DNA of 64,000 nucleotides from Rhizomys pruinosus (GCA_009823505.1 VZQC01004719.1:656294-720293); one strand, 5' to 3'; numbered from the stretch's first letter, positions 10,986 to 22,551 are shown. Numbers and translations: made by a program. Notes: generated by a model from the letters alone, not told the origin.

Positions 10986-12284
10986 GTGGGCCCAGTGGGT
11001 CCCAGAACTCATCCTGTGGTTATTTCCCCAGTCCCAGAAAGTATAATTTGGATAGATATAATTAGAAATTGGCAGACTCCCCACATTGGTTCCCTGACCA
11101 GTGGAGTGAGGGCTATTATGGTTGGAAAGGCCAAATGGAAACCATTGGTGTTGCCTCTACCAGGGAAAATAGTGAACCAAAAACAGTATCATATCCCTGG
11201 AGGGATTGCTGAGATTAGTGCCACCATCAATGATTTGAAAGATGCAGGGGTGGTCATTCCTATCACATCTCCATTTAACTCTCCAACTTGGCCTGTGCAA
11301 AAGACAGATGGATCATGGAGAATGACAGTTGACTATCAAAATCTTAGCCAAGTAGTGACACCAATTGCAGCCACTGTACCAGATGTGGTGTTCTTACTTG
11401 AGCAGATTAATATGTCTCCTGGTACCTGGTATGTAGCTATTGATCTGGACAATGCTTTCTTCTCAACACCTGTTCATAAGGACCACCAGAAACAATTTGC
11501 TTTCAGCTGGCAAGGCCAACAGTATACCTTTAATATCTTACCTCAAGGGTATGTTAACTCTCCAGCCTTGTGCCATAACTTAGTTAGAATGGATCTTGAT
11601 CGCCTGACTCTTCCAAAAAATATCACACTGGTCCACTATATTGATGATGTTATGCTGATTAGACCCAGGGAACAGGAGGTAGCAGCTAGTCTAGACTTGT
11701 TGGTAAAGCATACGCACATGAGAGGATGGGGAATAAATCCAACTAAAATTCAAGGGCTATCTACCTCGGTGAAGTTTCTAGGAGTTCAGTGGTGTGGAGC
11801 ATGCAGGGACATTCCTTCTAAAGTAAAGAATAAGTTGTTTCACCTGGCCCCTCCCTCCATCAAGAAAGAAGCACAGCATTTAGTGGGCCTTTTTGGATTC
11901 TGGAGGCAGCACATTCCTCATCTGGGTGTGTTACTAAGACCCATATACCAAGTGACTTGGAAGGCAGCAAATTTTGAGTGGGGCTTGGATCAGGAAAAGG
12001 CTCTTCAACAGGTCCAGGCTGCAGTGCAGGCTGCTCTGCCCCTAGGGCCATATGATCCAGCAGACCCAATGGTGCTTGAGGTATCAGTGGCAGATAGAGA
12101 TGCTGTCTGGAGTCTGTGGCAGGCTCCCATAGGGGAATCACATCGGAGGCCCTTGGGATTTTGGAGCAAGGCTCTACCTTCATCTGCAAACAACTATTCT
12201 CCTTTTGAGAGACAGCTCTTAGCCTGCTATTGGGCCTTAGTGGAAACTGAACGTTTGACAATGGGCCACCAAGTCACCATGTGA
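10986..12284 (+). pseudogene. pol: ERVL reverse transcriptase domain
   Basis: A 432-codon open stretch, beginning at a GTG within the polyprotein, so this is not a real start. RT motifs appear in order: KTDGSWRMTVDYQNLS, WYVAIDLDNAFFS (first catalytic Asp near residue 153), LPQGYVNSPALCHN, and VHYIDDVML with YIDD at residues 218-221. A connection region follows to about residue 430 and a TGA at 12282-12284 ends the frame. The downstream segment continues in the same frame. The three catalytic aspartates of the palm are present, but the polyprotein is interrupted on both sides. Confidence 0.93.
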
Positions 12285-12299
12285 CCTGAGCTGCCCATC

Positions 12300-12955
12300 A
12301 TGAGCTGGGTGTTATCTGACCCACCAGACCATAAAGTAAGATGTGTACAGCAACAGTCCATTATAAAATGGAAGTGGTACATATGTGACAGGGCCCAGGC
12401 AGGCCCTGAGGGCATGAGCAAGCTACATGAAGAAGTTGCCCAAATGCCTATGCTTCCCACTCCTATCATAATGCCTCCTGTGCTCAAGCATACACCTATG
12501 GCTTCATGGGTTTTGCCCTATGATCAGTTGACTGAGGAAGAGAAGACTAGGGCCTGGTTTACTGATGGTTCTGCATCCTATGCAGGCACCACCCAGAGGT
12601 GGACAGCTGCAGCATTACAGCCTATTTGTGAAACAACCCTAAAGGACACTGGTAAAGTAAAGTCTTCACAGTGGGCAGAACTTCGGGCAGTGTACATGGT
12701 TGTGCATTTTGCCTGGAAGGAGAAATGGCCAGAGTTTCAATTATAGACTGATTCATGGGCTGTAGCCAATGGTTTGGCTGGATGGTCAGGGACTTGGAAG
12801 GAGCATGACTGGAAAATTAGTGAGAAAGACATTTGGGGAAGAAGTATGTGGATAGACCTCTCTGAATGGTCAAAGGATGTGAAGATACTTGTGACTCATG
12901 TAAATGCTCATCAAAAGATGATCTCAGAAGAGGATGATTTTAATAATCAAGTAGA
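12300..12955 (+). pseudogene. pol: ERVL connection and RNase H domain
   Basis: It continues the RT frame after the TGA at 12282. RNase H residues are visible: Asp in WFTDGSASYAG (codon 12564-12566), Glu in QWAELRAVY (12678-12680), Asp in TDSWAVANGL (12750-12752), and a C-terminal HVNAHQK followed by NNQVDRMTR with His and Asp. A TAG at 12744-12746 interrupts the domain just before the third acidic residue. Catalytic residues are otherwise preserved. Confidence 0.88.
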
Positions 12956-13833
12956 TCGGATGACTCGTTCTGTGCATAGTCAGCCTGTTTCTCCAGCTAT
13001 CCCTGTTGTTGCTCAATGGGCCCATGAACAAAGTGGTCATGGCGGCAGAGATGGAGGTCATGCATGGGCTCAACAGCATGGACTTCCACTCACCAAGGCT
13101 GATCTGGCTACAGCTGCTGCCAAGTGTCAGATTTGCCAACAGCAGAGACCAACATTGAGCCCCCATATGGTGCTATTCCCAGGGGTGACCAGCCAGCATC
13201 CTGATGGCAAGTTGACATCCTGATGGACCATTTCCATCATGGAGGTGACAGCGTTTTATCCTAACAGGAATAGATACTTATTCTGGTTATGGATTTTCCT
13301 TTCCTGCACGTAATGCTTCTACCAAAACTACCATCCAGGGACTTACAGAATGCCTTATCCACCATCATAGTATTCCTCACAGCATCGCTTCTGACCAAGA
13401 AACTCACTTCACACCCAAAGAATTGAGACAGTGTGCCAATGGTCATGGTATCCACTGGTCTTACCATGTTCCCCACCATCCAGAAGCAGCTGGCTTGATA
13501 GAACGATGGAATAGCCTCTTGAAGACCCAGTTACAGTGCCAGTTAGGTAGCAATACCCTTGAGGGCTGGGGCAAGGTTCTCCAGCAGGCAGTATATGCTT
13601 TGAATCAGTGCTCACTATATGGTACTGTATCTCCTATAGCCAGAATTCATGGGTCCAGGAACCCAGGTATGGAAGTGGGAGTGATTCCACTCACTATCAC
13701 CCCTAGTTACCTAGTAGGAAAATTTTTGCTTCCTGTACCCACGACCTTGCGTTCTGCTGGTCTAGGAGTTTTGGCTACAAAGGGGGGAGTGCTTTTGCCA
13801 GGAGATACAGCACACGTTCTATTGAACTGTTAG
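12956..13833 (+). pseudogene. pol: ERVL integrase
   Basis: The N-terminal zinc-binding region is seen as WAHEQSGHGG through KCQICQQQRP (13018-13152), giving the HHCC pattern. The frame-3 reading ends at TGA 13221-13223. The catalytic core resumes in frame 1 from about 13264: Asp in GIDTYSGYG (13273-13275), Asp in SIASDQETHF (13393-13395), and Glu in LIERW (13501-13503), 35 residues after the second Asp, the D,D(35)E spacing. A frame change must lie between 13223 and 13264. The core then reads on to TAG at 13831-13833. Confidence 0.9.
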
Positions 13834-14004
13834 CTAAGACTTCCTCCTGGCCACTTTGGGCTTCTACTGCCCTTAAGCCAACAGGCTAAGGAAGGAATAA
13901 CAGTAGTAGGAGGAGTGATTGATCCAGACTACCAGGAGGAAATTGGACTTTTTCTCCACAATGGGGGCAAGGAATATTATGTCTGGATGCAGGAGATGCT
14001 GTAG
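13834..14004 (+). pseudogene. pol: dUTPase-like segment of ERVL pol
   Basis: Frame 1 continues past the TAG at 13831 with LRLPPGHFGLLLPLS, then GVIDPDYQEEIGL at 13912-13950, and ends at TAG near 14002. The GVIDxDY core resembles motif III of trimeric dUTPases, and ERVL pol is known to carry a dUTPase after integrase. The usual Gly before Glu in that motif is Glu here. dUTPase would lower dUTP during reverse transcription. The segment is short and broken. Confidence 0.75.
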
Positions 14005-14030
14005 GGTGCCTTCTGATACTACCATGTCCT

Positions 14031-14252
14031 ATGATTAAGGTCAATGGGAAACTCCAACAACCCATACCAGACAGGACAATAAATGGCCCAGACCCTTCAG
14101 TGATGAAGTTATGGGTCACTCCTCCAGGGAAAGAGCCAAGACCTGCAGAAGTGCTTGCTGATGGTGGAGGAAATACAGAATGGGTAGTAGAAGAAGGTAG
14201 TCATAAATATCAGCTGAGGCCACGGGACCAGTTGCAGAAACGTGGATTATAA
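14031..14252 (+). pseudogene. pol: 3' end of ERVL coding region
   Basis: Frame 3 is open for 73 codons with KLWVTPPGKEPRPAE and ends KYQLRPRDQLQKRGL at a TAA. It lies directly after the dUTPase-like part in another frame, so a further frame change is needed. I treat it as the pol C-terminus by position; no domain is recognised. No env-like frame (signal peptide, fusion peptide or membrane anchor) is seen between it and the 3' LTR. Confidence 0.5.
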
Positions 14253-14552
14253 TAGATATTAACTTTTGTCCTATTTGGTTAAGAATGTGCTTGTTCATAT
14301 ATATATATATATTAAGCAGATAGTTGTGTTGTTCCCCTTTGAATGTGCAACTGAGATAAGTGTTAAGTATTATCATATTTAGGTTATTAGATACTGAAGG
14401 ACTAAGTGTTCCTCAAGGACATTACCACCTACTCTAAGATATAATGCTTTGCTATTGCACATGAGACACTTATAACAGGTGGAATTATGACCTTGCCATT
14501 TTTCACAACTGACATTTAAGCATAAGGAGAGGCTATTTATTGGGTGTCAAGT

Positions 14553-14568
14553 TGACAAGGGGTGGACT
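14553..14568 (+). other. Polypurine tract region before 3' LTR
   Basis: TGACAAGGGGTGGACT lies immediately upstream of the 3' LTR start, at the position used for second-strand priming. The core AAGGGGTGGA is all purine except one T. Confidence 0.7.
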
Positions 14569-15040
14569 TTTGATGGTTAATCCTGGGTGTCAACTTGACT
14601 GGACTAAGGCACAAATAAGAGAAAAAGCATATTCGGATTGTACTACCTCAACCCGGATGACCCACCCCAAATGTGTGTGTTACCTTCTGCTGGCAGGCAG
14701 TATTAAAGGCCATGCCAGTGGGTGCTGGTCCCTTTTTTCCTGCGGCTTGCCTCTCTCTCACTGGTGAGTTTGTCTTGCAGCTGTGATCAACCCTACGGAT
14801 CCCAGCGTGTACTGAGACCGGCAGATCTCCTGGAATCCATCAGGCCTTCAGCACCAGATTGGGACTACTGAGACATCCAGCCTTGCAGACTGAGCAGTTC
14901 CCTGGATTCTCAGCCTCTCCAGTGCGGCACAGCTACTGTTGGACTACTTAAGCTCTGTCACATGAGCAAATCAATAAATTATATATAGCTATATATTCGT
15001 CCTGTTGCTTCTGTTTCTTTATAGAATCCTGGCTAGTACA
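14569..15040 (+). repeat. ERVL 3' LTR
   Basis: It begins TTTGATGGTTAATCCTGG, with the first G of the TGT end changed, and ends GGCTAGTACA. AATAAA at 14973-14978 matches the position of the signal in the 5' LTR. Confidence 0.92.
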
Positions 15041-17399
15041 ATGTAAGGCCCTAATCCCCTGCAAATTAACGAGTTTTTGGTCCCTTGAGGCCAACTCCCA
15101 GGTCTCTTCTGATCTGCTGTGTTTACCTACTCTCCATGTCCTTTTTCTCTTCTCCCTGTTCTCCCCTGAAGCCTGGTACATGAGCAAAATGGTTTTACAT
15201 GGGTGACCCATGTGCAGACATCAGGGAACACCACCACCCCACAGAAATCCTTCTTGCTACAGACAATACACTTTTGTTATAGGCCATAAAAATATCAGGC
15301 TTGGACTGAAGTGGAAACTCCCACTCTAATTTTTTTTTTTTTGTTGTTGCTGCAAGGAAGACAGTACGTGGGTAGATGGGGGAAATGCATCATTGATAGT
15401 ACTATCTGAATATAAACTGTGCTTTCTCAACTATCAGCATGCCAGACTAGATGTGCTCACTTGTGTAATAGTAATTGTGCTCAATTGTGTAATATAGGTG
15501 CAACCACTACCTTCTGATTGAATTTAGAGACCCATCAACAAGTAGGAACTCATTTCGCACTGTAAATTTTGGCAAAGGTCTGTGGTTAGCAAGAATATAG
15601 GTTTCTGTGGGGAGGACACTTCTACTGGATATGATGTGCCTGTTAAATTGCTTACTAAATCTTTGTTTTCCATCCACAGAATACTGTTGCAGTCTTCCTT
15701 GGTCATGGAGGTAAATATCTTTCCTACAGTTGGTAATGAATGCTGAGAATTCATAAATGCATGTCCTATTGATAATAAGAGACATTTGCTATGGCATAAA
15801 TATGGTCATAAAGGGAAGAAAAGAGTAAATATTCATCACTTGTAAAAAGCTAAGAGAATATTATGGATGAGGAATCAAAGTAATGGAAGAAATGTATAAA
15901 GGAGTCATGCACTGGGTAGCTTTTTCCTCCATGTTACAAAGTTCTCACTTAGAATGAGAAGGGAAATTCATAAAATTCAAAAATCTAAGGGAATTTATAA
16001 GGCTCAGGATTCTCAGAAAATCCAAGAATTACTATGGCCTTCTTTAAGTTTATAAATCAGAAAGCAATCGTTGGGGAAGAAGAGACTGTCTAATGGAAAT
16101 GACTGGAATTTGTACATGGAGGTGCAAGGATGCAGCTTTTCATCCATGGGAAGTAAACTGTCACCCTTTTAGTAACCCTTCTTCTATGTCTTCTAACTAA
16201 CCCCAATATACTCACTGGTTTGCTCTTTGATCTGTCATTTGTGGTCTATATGAAGCACATAGATTTTTTTGTTCATGTGTTTCCAGGTAATGTTATACAT
16301 CACTAGCACAAAATCCAAATTTTTAACATCTATATCCTTGGGGAACTTTCAAAGTGTAGACTATTTACAGTGATAGCTTCCTAGATACTCCAGAGAAATG
16401 AGGATAGGTAATGGATGAAAATATTCCACTTAAAATCTCTAGTCCAAGTCTATTGCTTTAAGGATGATGACATATTCATTTGTAGTACATAATAGTTTTT
16501 GAGTTTCATTGACTGCAGCTCTCTGTTGAGAAGAGACAGATTTGTCAATCTATCAGCATATTAATGCCATGCATGGGTGCTCAAGCCTACATACAAATTT
16601 GAAAACCAATCTGTGTGTATCCATGGTAATTAATTAGAAGCTAATGAACCTTAAATTACAACTGTGGTGTAATACACTGAGAGCCAACTGTCACACGTGG
16701 CCCTTACTTCCACTAATTTATATTTGTCAGGAATTTTAACCCATTTGATAACCAACCTAAAATAAGAAATAGAGAAACCACTTCCCCTGAACAGAGAGTT
16801 GTACAGGAATAGTTAAACAATGCATACTTGGAAGTGTATGCCATGGTCCTAGACCATAGACCCCACAGAGGGATCTTCTGAAAACTGAGAGGAAAAGTCA
16901 TTCTAAGCTGTTTTAATGTAAACCTCATTGGTGTTAATAAGAGTTACTCCAGGAGTTTGGAGAAATACTTATAGGGGTTGGGAATTAGTCATAAATACCA
17001 GCTGTTGCTGAAAACAAATGTTTATGAAAATGAGTTATACAGGTTTGTGATTTAGACAGGCTTGGTGTTAAGACAAGGCACTTGTTCTTGAAGATGCTTC
17101 ATGGCCTCCAGGTTGTATCTTCTTTGAATGTGGCATAAATGCCTTCATTTTAGTATTTACATATTTCCTATATAGGACTATATAATCCTTCTACAAAACA
17201 TATATCTAACTGTCTATTTTATGTTGACATTTACCTTTTGTTATAGGTCTAAAAGGAAGAAGGTAAGGAAAAGATAGTTCTGAAATTAGTTTCATCATTT
17301 CTTGGGGCTTTCCATGAAGATGCAACATGGTGCTGGAGATAAGCTGTTCTTCCAGATAGAGAAGGCATGCGGGAATCTGAATGTTTCATGTGAGCCTCA
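15041..17399. other. No gene recognised
   Basis: About 2.4 kb with frames up to 92 codons and no recognisable domain. A T-run lies at about 15331-15341. I recognise no SINE head or LTR end. Probably unique or very old repeat sequence. Confidence 0.5.
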
Positions 17400-18290
17400 T
17401 CTATGTCTGCCTAATTTCTTTTATTCTATGTTTTTGAATCTTAGTTCTTTACCAATTTATTCTTAATGTATACTTTTAACTGAACCCTTGTGCATTTCAT
17501 ACAATGCATCTTAATCATATTTAGAACCTTCCTCCATCCACACTCCCTCCATAGCTTCCCCTCCACTGGATTTCCTGCATTTTGTCTTATATGTTAAGGC
17601 CTATTGAGTCGAGCTTTTGTACCCAGGTGTCTTTTTTGATACAAGTCTAGTTAGCCTATCTAGAGTCTCTCTCTTAAAGCACATCAAATCTCCCACACCT
17701 AGCAGTAATCAGTTGCCAATAATACCTAGGTTGGGGTCAGCTGCCTATTTCCCCACTTCTGTGCTGGGATTTCGTCTGATTGCGTTTGCATGGATCTTGT
17801 GTATATTGTCACCAGTGCTGAAAATTCATATAAGTAAGTTTGTGGAGGCCTAGAAGCCTCTGTTTCCTTATGTACATGCACCAATCCTGTCTCTTGCAAT
17901 CTTTCTAGTCCCTTTTCCCCAATGGTCCCTGAGCCATGGGTGGGTGGGTGAGGTTTAATATATGCATTCTATCCAGGGACACACACTCTGCAATATCTTA
18001 TTCTCTACCACTTGGCCAGTTGTGGCTTTCTGTGTGTATCAATGAGGAAGATTTGCTGGTGAGTGTTGAGGGATGCATTAACATTTTCTGTACCTCATGT
18101 TCCACTATGTTCCATGACCCTTAGATGTAGAACTTCCACTGTAGATATGATTTCCTTTCTATTTTCCTGTGGTTACATCAGGATATAGACTTACATATAA
18201 GGATTTGGTGCTAAGATCCACAAATGAGTGAGAACATATGTCATGTTTTTTTTTTTTTTTTTTTTCATCCATTTACCTGCAGATTTCAAC

Positions 18291-18437
18291 TATTTTTTTT
18301 TTTTTGGTCCTTTTGAGACAGGGTCTCCCTGTAACTCTGGCTGTCCTGGAACTCACTTTGTAGATCAGGGTGGCATTGAACTCACAGAGACCTGCTTGCC
18401 TCTGCGGCCCAAGTGCTAGGATTAAAGGCATGCCACT
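18291..18437 (-). mobile_element. B1 SINE
   Basis: T-run, then TTTTGAGACAGGGTCTCCC through CCCAAGTGCTAGGATTAAAGG, the reverse complement of a B1 with its tail on the left. A second T-run lies just upstream at 18247-18265. Confidence 0.9.
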
Positions 18438-18548
18438 GAGTAGAACATCATTGTATAAATGTACCATACGCATTAACCACTTGTCAGTTGTGGGATATTG
18501 TTTTCACTTTTTAGCTTTTGTGAAAAGACCAGCAACAAAAATGGATGT

Positions 18549-18893
18549 TGTGCTGGATAGCTTTAGTGCCAATTTGACACATCTGGGTTGAGGGAGCCTC
18601 AATTGGGGAATTGGCTCCATTGGATTGGCCTGTGGCCACATCTGTGGAATATTGTCTTGATGGTTGAGCAGTGTGGGATGACCCAGCCCACAATGAGTAG
18701 TGCCACCCTGGGCAGGTTGTTGTGTACTGTATAAGAAGGCGGGATGTGCATGAGCCAGGGGAGCAAGCCAGTAAACAGCATTCCTCCATGGCCTGTACTT
18801 CAGCTCCTGCCTCCAGGTTCCTGCCCTGAGTTCCTGCCTTGGGCTCCTTAAGTGATGAACTGTGACCCAGGAGATAGAACCCTGACTAATACA
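18549..18893 (+). repeat. Solo LTR, ERVL class, 345 bp, perfect TSD
   Basis: It begins TGTGCTGGATAGCTTTAG and ends CCTGACTAATACA, flanked by GATGT on both sides (18544-18548 and 18894-18898). The ends and 5-bp duplication fit ERVL or MaLR LTRs. It sits inside the old L1. GTATAAGAAGGCGG near 18730 is a likely TATA region. Confidence 0.85.
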
Positions 18894-19200
18894 GATGTAC
18901 AAGTATATCTGCAGTAGGATGAGTTCTTTAGTTATATGCCAAAGAGTGGTATAACCATAATATATTGTAGAATCATTTTTAGTTTTTTAAGAGTTCTCCA
19001 CACTGCTTTCCATAGTGATTACACAAGTCTGCAATCCCACCCACAGTGAATGGGTGTTCCCCTTTGCCCACATCCATGTCAATATTTGGCATCTTTTTTT
19101 CTCTTGATCTTATCAACTCTGACTTGGGTAAGACTTAAAGTGATTTTCATTTGTGTTTCCCTAATTACTGAAGATGTTGAACACTTTTTAATGTGCGTCT

Positions 19201-19620
19201 TGTAAGGTCATAGCCCACCTAAGTCAGGGATTCCAGAAAGCCAACCAAGGCAGAGTTCTGAGAAATAATCACTCTGGATTGCATTACTGCAAGCTGAGAA
19301 AAGGTTGCTGCAATGTTCTGCATCCATGCCTCACTGGAGGCAAGAACACAGGCCATGGTTTCCTTGAAGATGCTCCTTCCGATACCAGCCTCAGGGAATA
19401 GAGCATACCCTATTCCCCACTTCATCACCCTCCTACTTCTTTGTATGTTCATTTCCTTGTATTCCTGAGTTTAAAACTGCCACTTCAGCACCATTTTTCA
19501 CACTTGTCATCCTGACTCTGAGTCAGGCAGGTTACTCACATGCCTAGTCCCATGCCCAAAATAAACCTGAGAGTCATCTTTATTGGAGTCCTGTATACTT
19601 TTGTGCTGGGTCTTCCCTCA
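19201..19620 (+). repeat. LTR-like insertion in old L1
   Basis: L1-like sequence is interrupted by about 420 bp that starts TGTAAGGTCATAGCCC and ends TCTTCCCTCA, with AATAAA at 19560-19565 and a GT-rich stretch after it, the layout of an LTR. I could not find a clear target-site duplication, so ends and class are uncertain. Confidence 0.4.
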
Positions 19621-19800
19621 ATATGAATCTAATATTTCTTAGTCATTTTTATTCCTTTATTTGAGAACTCTCTATTTAGGCCTGTAAGCCATCTTTTTAT
19701 TGGGTCATTTGCTTTCGTGTTTCTTTGTTTTCTGAGTTCTTTGCATATTCTCTTATTATGTATGTTAATTCTCTGTTGGATATCTAGCTGCCTTCAACAA

Positions 19801-22177
19801 TTTTCTAGCCTAAGTAGAGCATTAAAACAGTAGTACTACAACTTCGCCCCTTATTATAAACGGCTGTGCATCACCCTCACTACATTGTGACTGGACCTTA
19901 TATGACCTAAGTGATGGGGACCCAATATGGAACTTCCTACTCAATATGAAGCATCTGCTTTGATACTGGGTGTGTTTGAAGGGCTGGAAACTAATCACAA
20001 GGACAGAGAGCACAAGAGAAATAGAAACCATTGGCTGAATGAGAGTCATAGTTTTTGAGAATAGGAGCCCCAAGGGGTACAGGGTGGGGAAATCACCAGA
20101 CTGGAGGCAACAAAGACTGGCACAACTACCTTAACTGATGGTAACTTTTTAAAAATGGCTTTTACTCAATTGGATAATTGTGGTTAGTTGTGGAAGAAAA
20201 ATTTTCCAGAACATACTGCATCTTGTACTAAACTTCCTACACCTACAGGGCTGACCAACCAATAAGCACTTCAATGACTGGAGAGTTTGGAATGTTTCAA
20301 ATCCAGAGCCTATGAACATGTTATCTAAAGCCTTGTTTAGCCATAAACAGCTACACCTTGCCTACCTCTGTTTCTGCTTTAACATTCTTGTAACTGACAA
20401 AATGTATTAACATATGAAACAGTTCAATCAAAAGGTGAAAAATGTCATCAGATAGCATTTGAAATTTACAGTAGACCTGCCTACTGAATATATCCACCCA
20501 TGTATTTGAAAAGTATCTTGATTTATAACTTTTCTTTGTTCGGTTACTATAAAACCATAATGCAAGTGTTACCAAAATGGAAAGTGGAATTCAGTGTAAC
20601 CTGAATCTGTGTTCCTAGGCCATGGTCACTCATATTTGGCTCCAGAATGAAATATCTCTTAACCCCTTTGAGGTGAGACCTATGCATTTGCGTTGACATA
20701 GTAATCCAGGGAATCAGGGGTAAGCTGGTCTTTGATAAATTTAATGGTCGGTCCTAGGGGCTTCAGTGGACACTTTTTGTGCTGAACTTTTGCTTGAGGA
20801 AGACAGGAAGATTTCAGAGCCTACTTTCTGGCTCCAGTAGTGCTAGATTGAGGAGCCTTACCCCACCAGACTCATAGAACAGAGAACACAGATTTGCTGG
20901 ATAAGGAAAATGGTCTCTCAGCTTGAAGCCTGCCTGGAGTAGTAGGGAGATGTCTGGAGATAGACTCAGGGCTTAGGCAGGGACCTCACATAATTTAGCC
21001 TACAGGACTCTACCAATGACATCATGCCAAGAGGACACACTGCCTCAGCTGAACAAAGTAATTCATTCCTGGAGCAGTTCTAGCATCCGACATTGAGACT
21101 ACTCATCTCTATAGAAACTAGTTGTTTTAGAAGTCTCTGAGAGCTGTAGCACTTTGTACACCTGCAGACTTGCTCTGTAAGGAATCGCTGGTGATCAGCA
21201 TCTGAAGCCTTTCACAGCTTTTAGCTATGGTCCTTTTCAGAGATATAATGGCTGTAGGTTACCATCCACCTGCTACCTTGTTTCATTTCTATCTCAGCTG
21301 TCTATGCATTTTAAGTTGTTTTACCTAAATTGACAAAAATGTACCTGGATGAATTGACCAATAATGTGTTCTTTGCTGTCTGCCCACTCCATTCTTGGAA
21401 GATGATGGGACAAGAACCTGGTCAGAGATAGGATAGAGGACAGAGTCAGTTTCTACCCACTGACTATTTCCATAAATTACTTGTATTATGTTTTTTTATT
21501 CCCCTAGTATAGTGATTATATTTCTGCTAATAGGTTATAAAGCAAACCAAATCCTACAGATTTATTGGAAGGATATGGATATGTTTTCTGAAACATGTCT
21601 TGTACCAGTTGCTTATTAGGCAAAAGAGCATAAAGGGGCCTACTTGAATTGGGTTAATTCTGAAAAAGATTATTTTAAAAGAACTGAAAAGAAAGTTCTG
21701 GGATAATAGACAATCATAAGGGATAGCATAGGACCTACTAAGTTTGTTCCAATATTACCATCTCTAGGTACAATGTGACAGGAAACAGGAGAGTGTCCAT
21801 AAGTAGTTGTAAATAGGCTACTTTGGGTACAGCATTGACTTTTTTCACAAGCTTTAATCTTGATATGACATCAAAGGAAAGGAAATGAGAATTAGAGTCT
21901 TCATCTTACTCTCCTATTTTCTTATGAACCCAGTCCCTCTGGAAGGTGACAACTTTTTCTACAGTAGGAGAGACTATAGGTCGATGATGAATATAGCTAG
22001 ATCACATCTTTGCTGTAGAGTAGGATGACAGAGGCTGGAGGATATATCTGAGGTAGAGACGGAAATATCAATTACACATGACCTTTTCACTTATTATTTT
22101 TCCCATATGAAATCCTAAATATAGCCTAACTGACCATTTAATAAAACTTTGAGATAGTATTCTGTCTTTAAGGCTGG
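19801..22177. other. No gene recognised
   Basis: Frames are short (83 codons at most). Parts at 20600-21250 look like an old dispersed element in composition, but I cannot name one. No SINE heads seen. Confidence 0.45.
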
Positions 22178-22546
22178 TGTATTAGTCACCTTTCTGTTGC
22201 TGTGATAAAGCACCATGACCAAAGGAACTTATAAAAGGAAGAGTTTATTTGAGCTTATGATTGAAGGTTCCAGGGAATTAGAGTCCATTGTGGCGGGAGG
22301 CGTGGCGGCTGGAGAGGCATGGCTGCTGGAGCAGCAAGCCGAGGGTCACATCTCGCAATGAGCACAGGAAGCAAAGAGAGAGACTGGAGACCACGAGGCT
22401 TGTTAAAACTCACTAAGCCTGCCCCCAACAACGCACTTCCTCTAGCATGGCCACACCCTCCAAAACCTCCAAAAACAGCGCCACCAACTGGAGACAAATG
22501 TCTGAATACCTAGAGCCTATGGGGGACACTCATCCAAACCGCCACA
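22178..22546 (-). repeat. Solo MaLR LTR, 369 bp, perfect TSD
   Basis: Read on the minus strand it begins TGTGGCGGTTTGGATGAG and ends GTGACTAATACA, and it is colinear with the MaLR LTR at 6861-7228. Both sides carry GCTGG (22173-22177 and 22547-22551), a perfect 5-bp duplication. The central part holds several CpG dinucleotides, suggesting a fairly young copy. Most likely a full element that recombined between LTRs. Confidence 0.92.
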
Positions 22547-22551
22547 GCTGG

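Larger units (their letters stand above)
8249..15040 (+). mobile_element. ERVL-class endogenous retrovirus provirus, defective
   Basis: A 6.8-kb provirus with LTRs of 470 and 472 bp, a tRNA-Leu-type primer site, gag, protease, RT, RNase H, integrase, a dUTPase-like segment and a purine tract; no env frame follows pol. Presence of dUTPase after integrase and absence of env are known traits of the ERVL (MERV-L-like) class. Flanks ATATA (8244-8248) and ATGTA (15041-15045) fit a 5-bp duplication with one change. By hand alignment the two LTRs differ at about 40 positions, so insertion is old but not ancient. Several stops, frame changes, a protease active-site change and a SINE in gag mean it cannot make its proteins. 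Confidence 0.92.
17400..19800 (-). mobile_element. Old decayed LINE-1, 3' part, multiply interrupted
   Basis: On the minus strand, ORF2 C-terminal sequence is recognisable at about 18925-19200 (the ACACTGCTTTCCATAGTG and CCCACAGTGAATGGGTG blocks seen in all other L1 copies here) and again at about 19630-19800. 3' UTR-like sequence extends down to about 17400. It is interrupted by a B1 at 18291, a solo LTR at 18549 and an LTR-like block at 19201. Divergence from the young L1 at 26-28 kb is high, so this is an older (Lx-type) copy. The 3' boundary is uncertain. Confidence 0.6.

Noticed and set aside
11860..12487. Minus-strand frames of 62-133 codons across the ERVL RT region
   Set aside because: Shadows of the RT frame on the other strand, with no motif of their own.
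14031..14568. Possible env gene after ERVL pol
   Set aside because: The space before the 3' LTR is too short and has no signal peptide, fusion peptide or membrane anchor. ERVL elements normally lack env.
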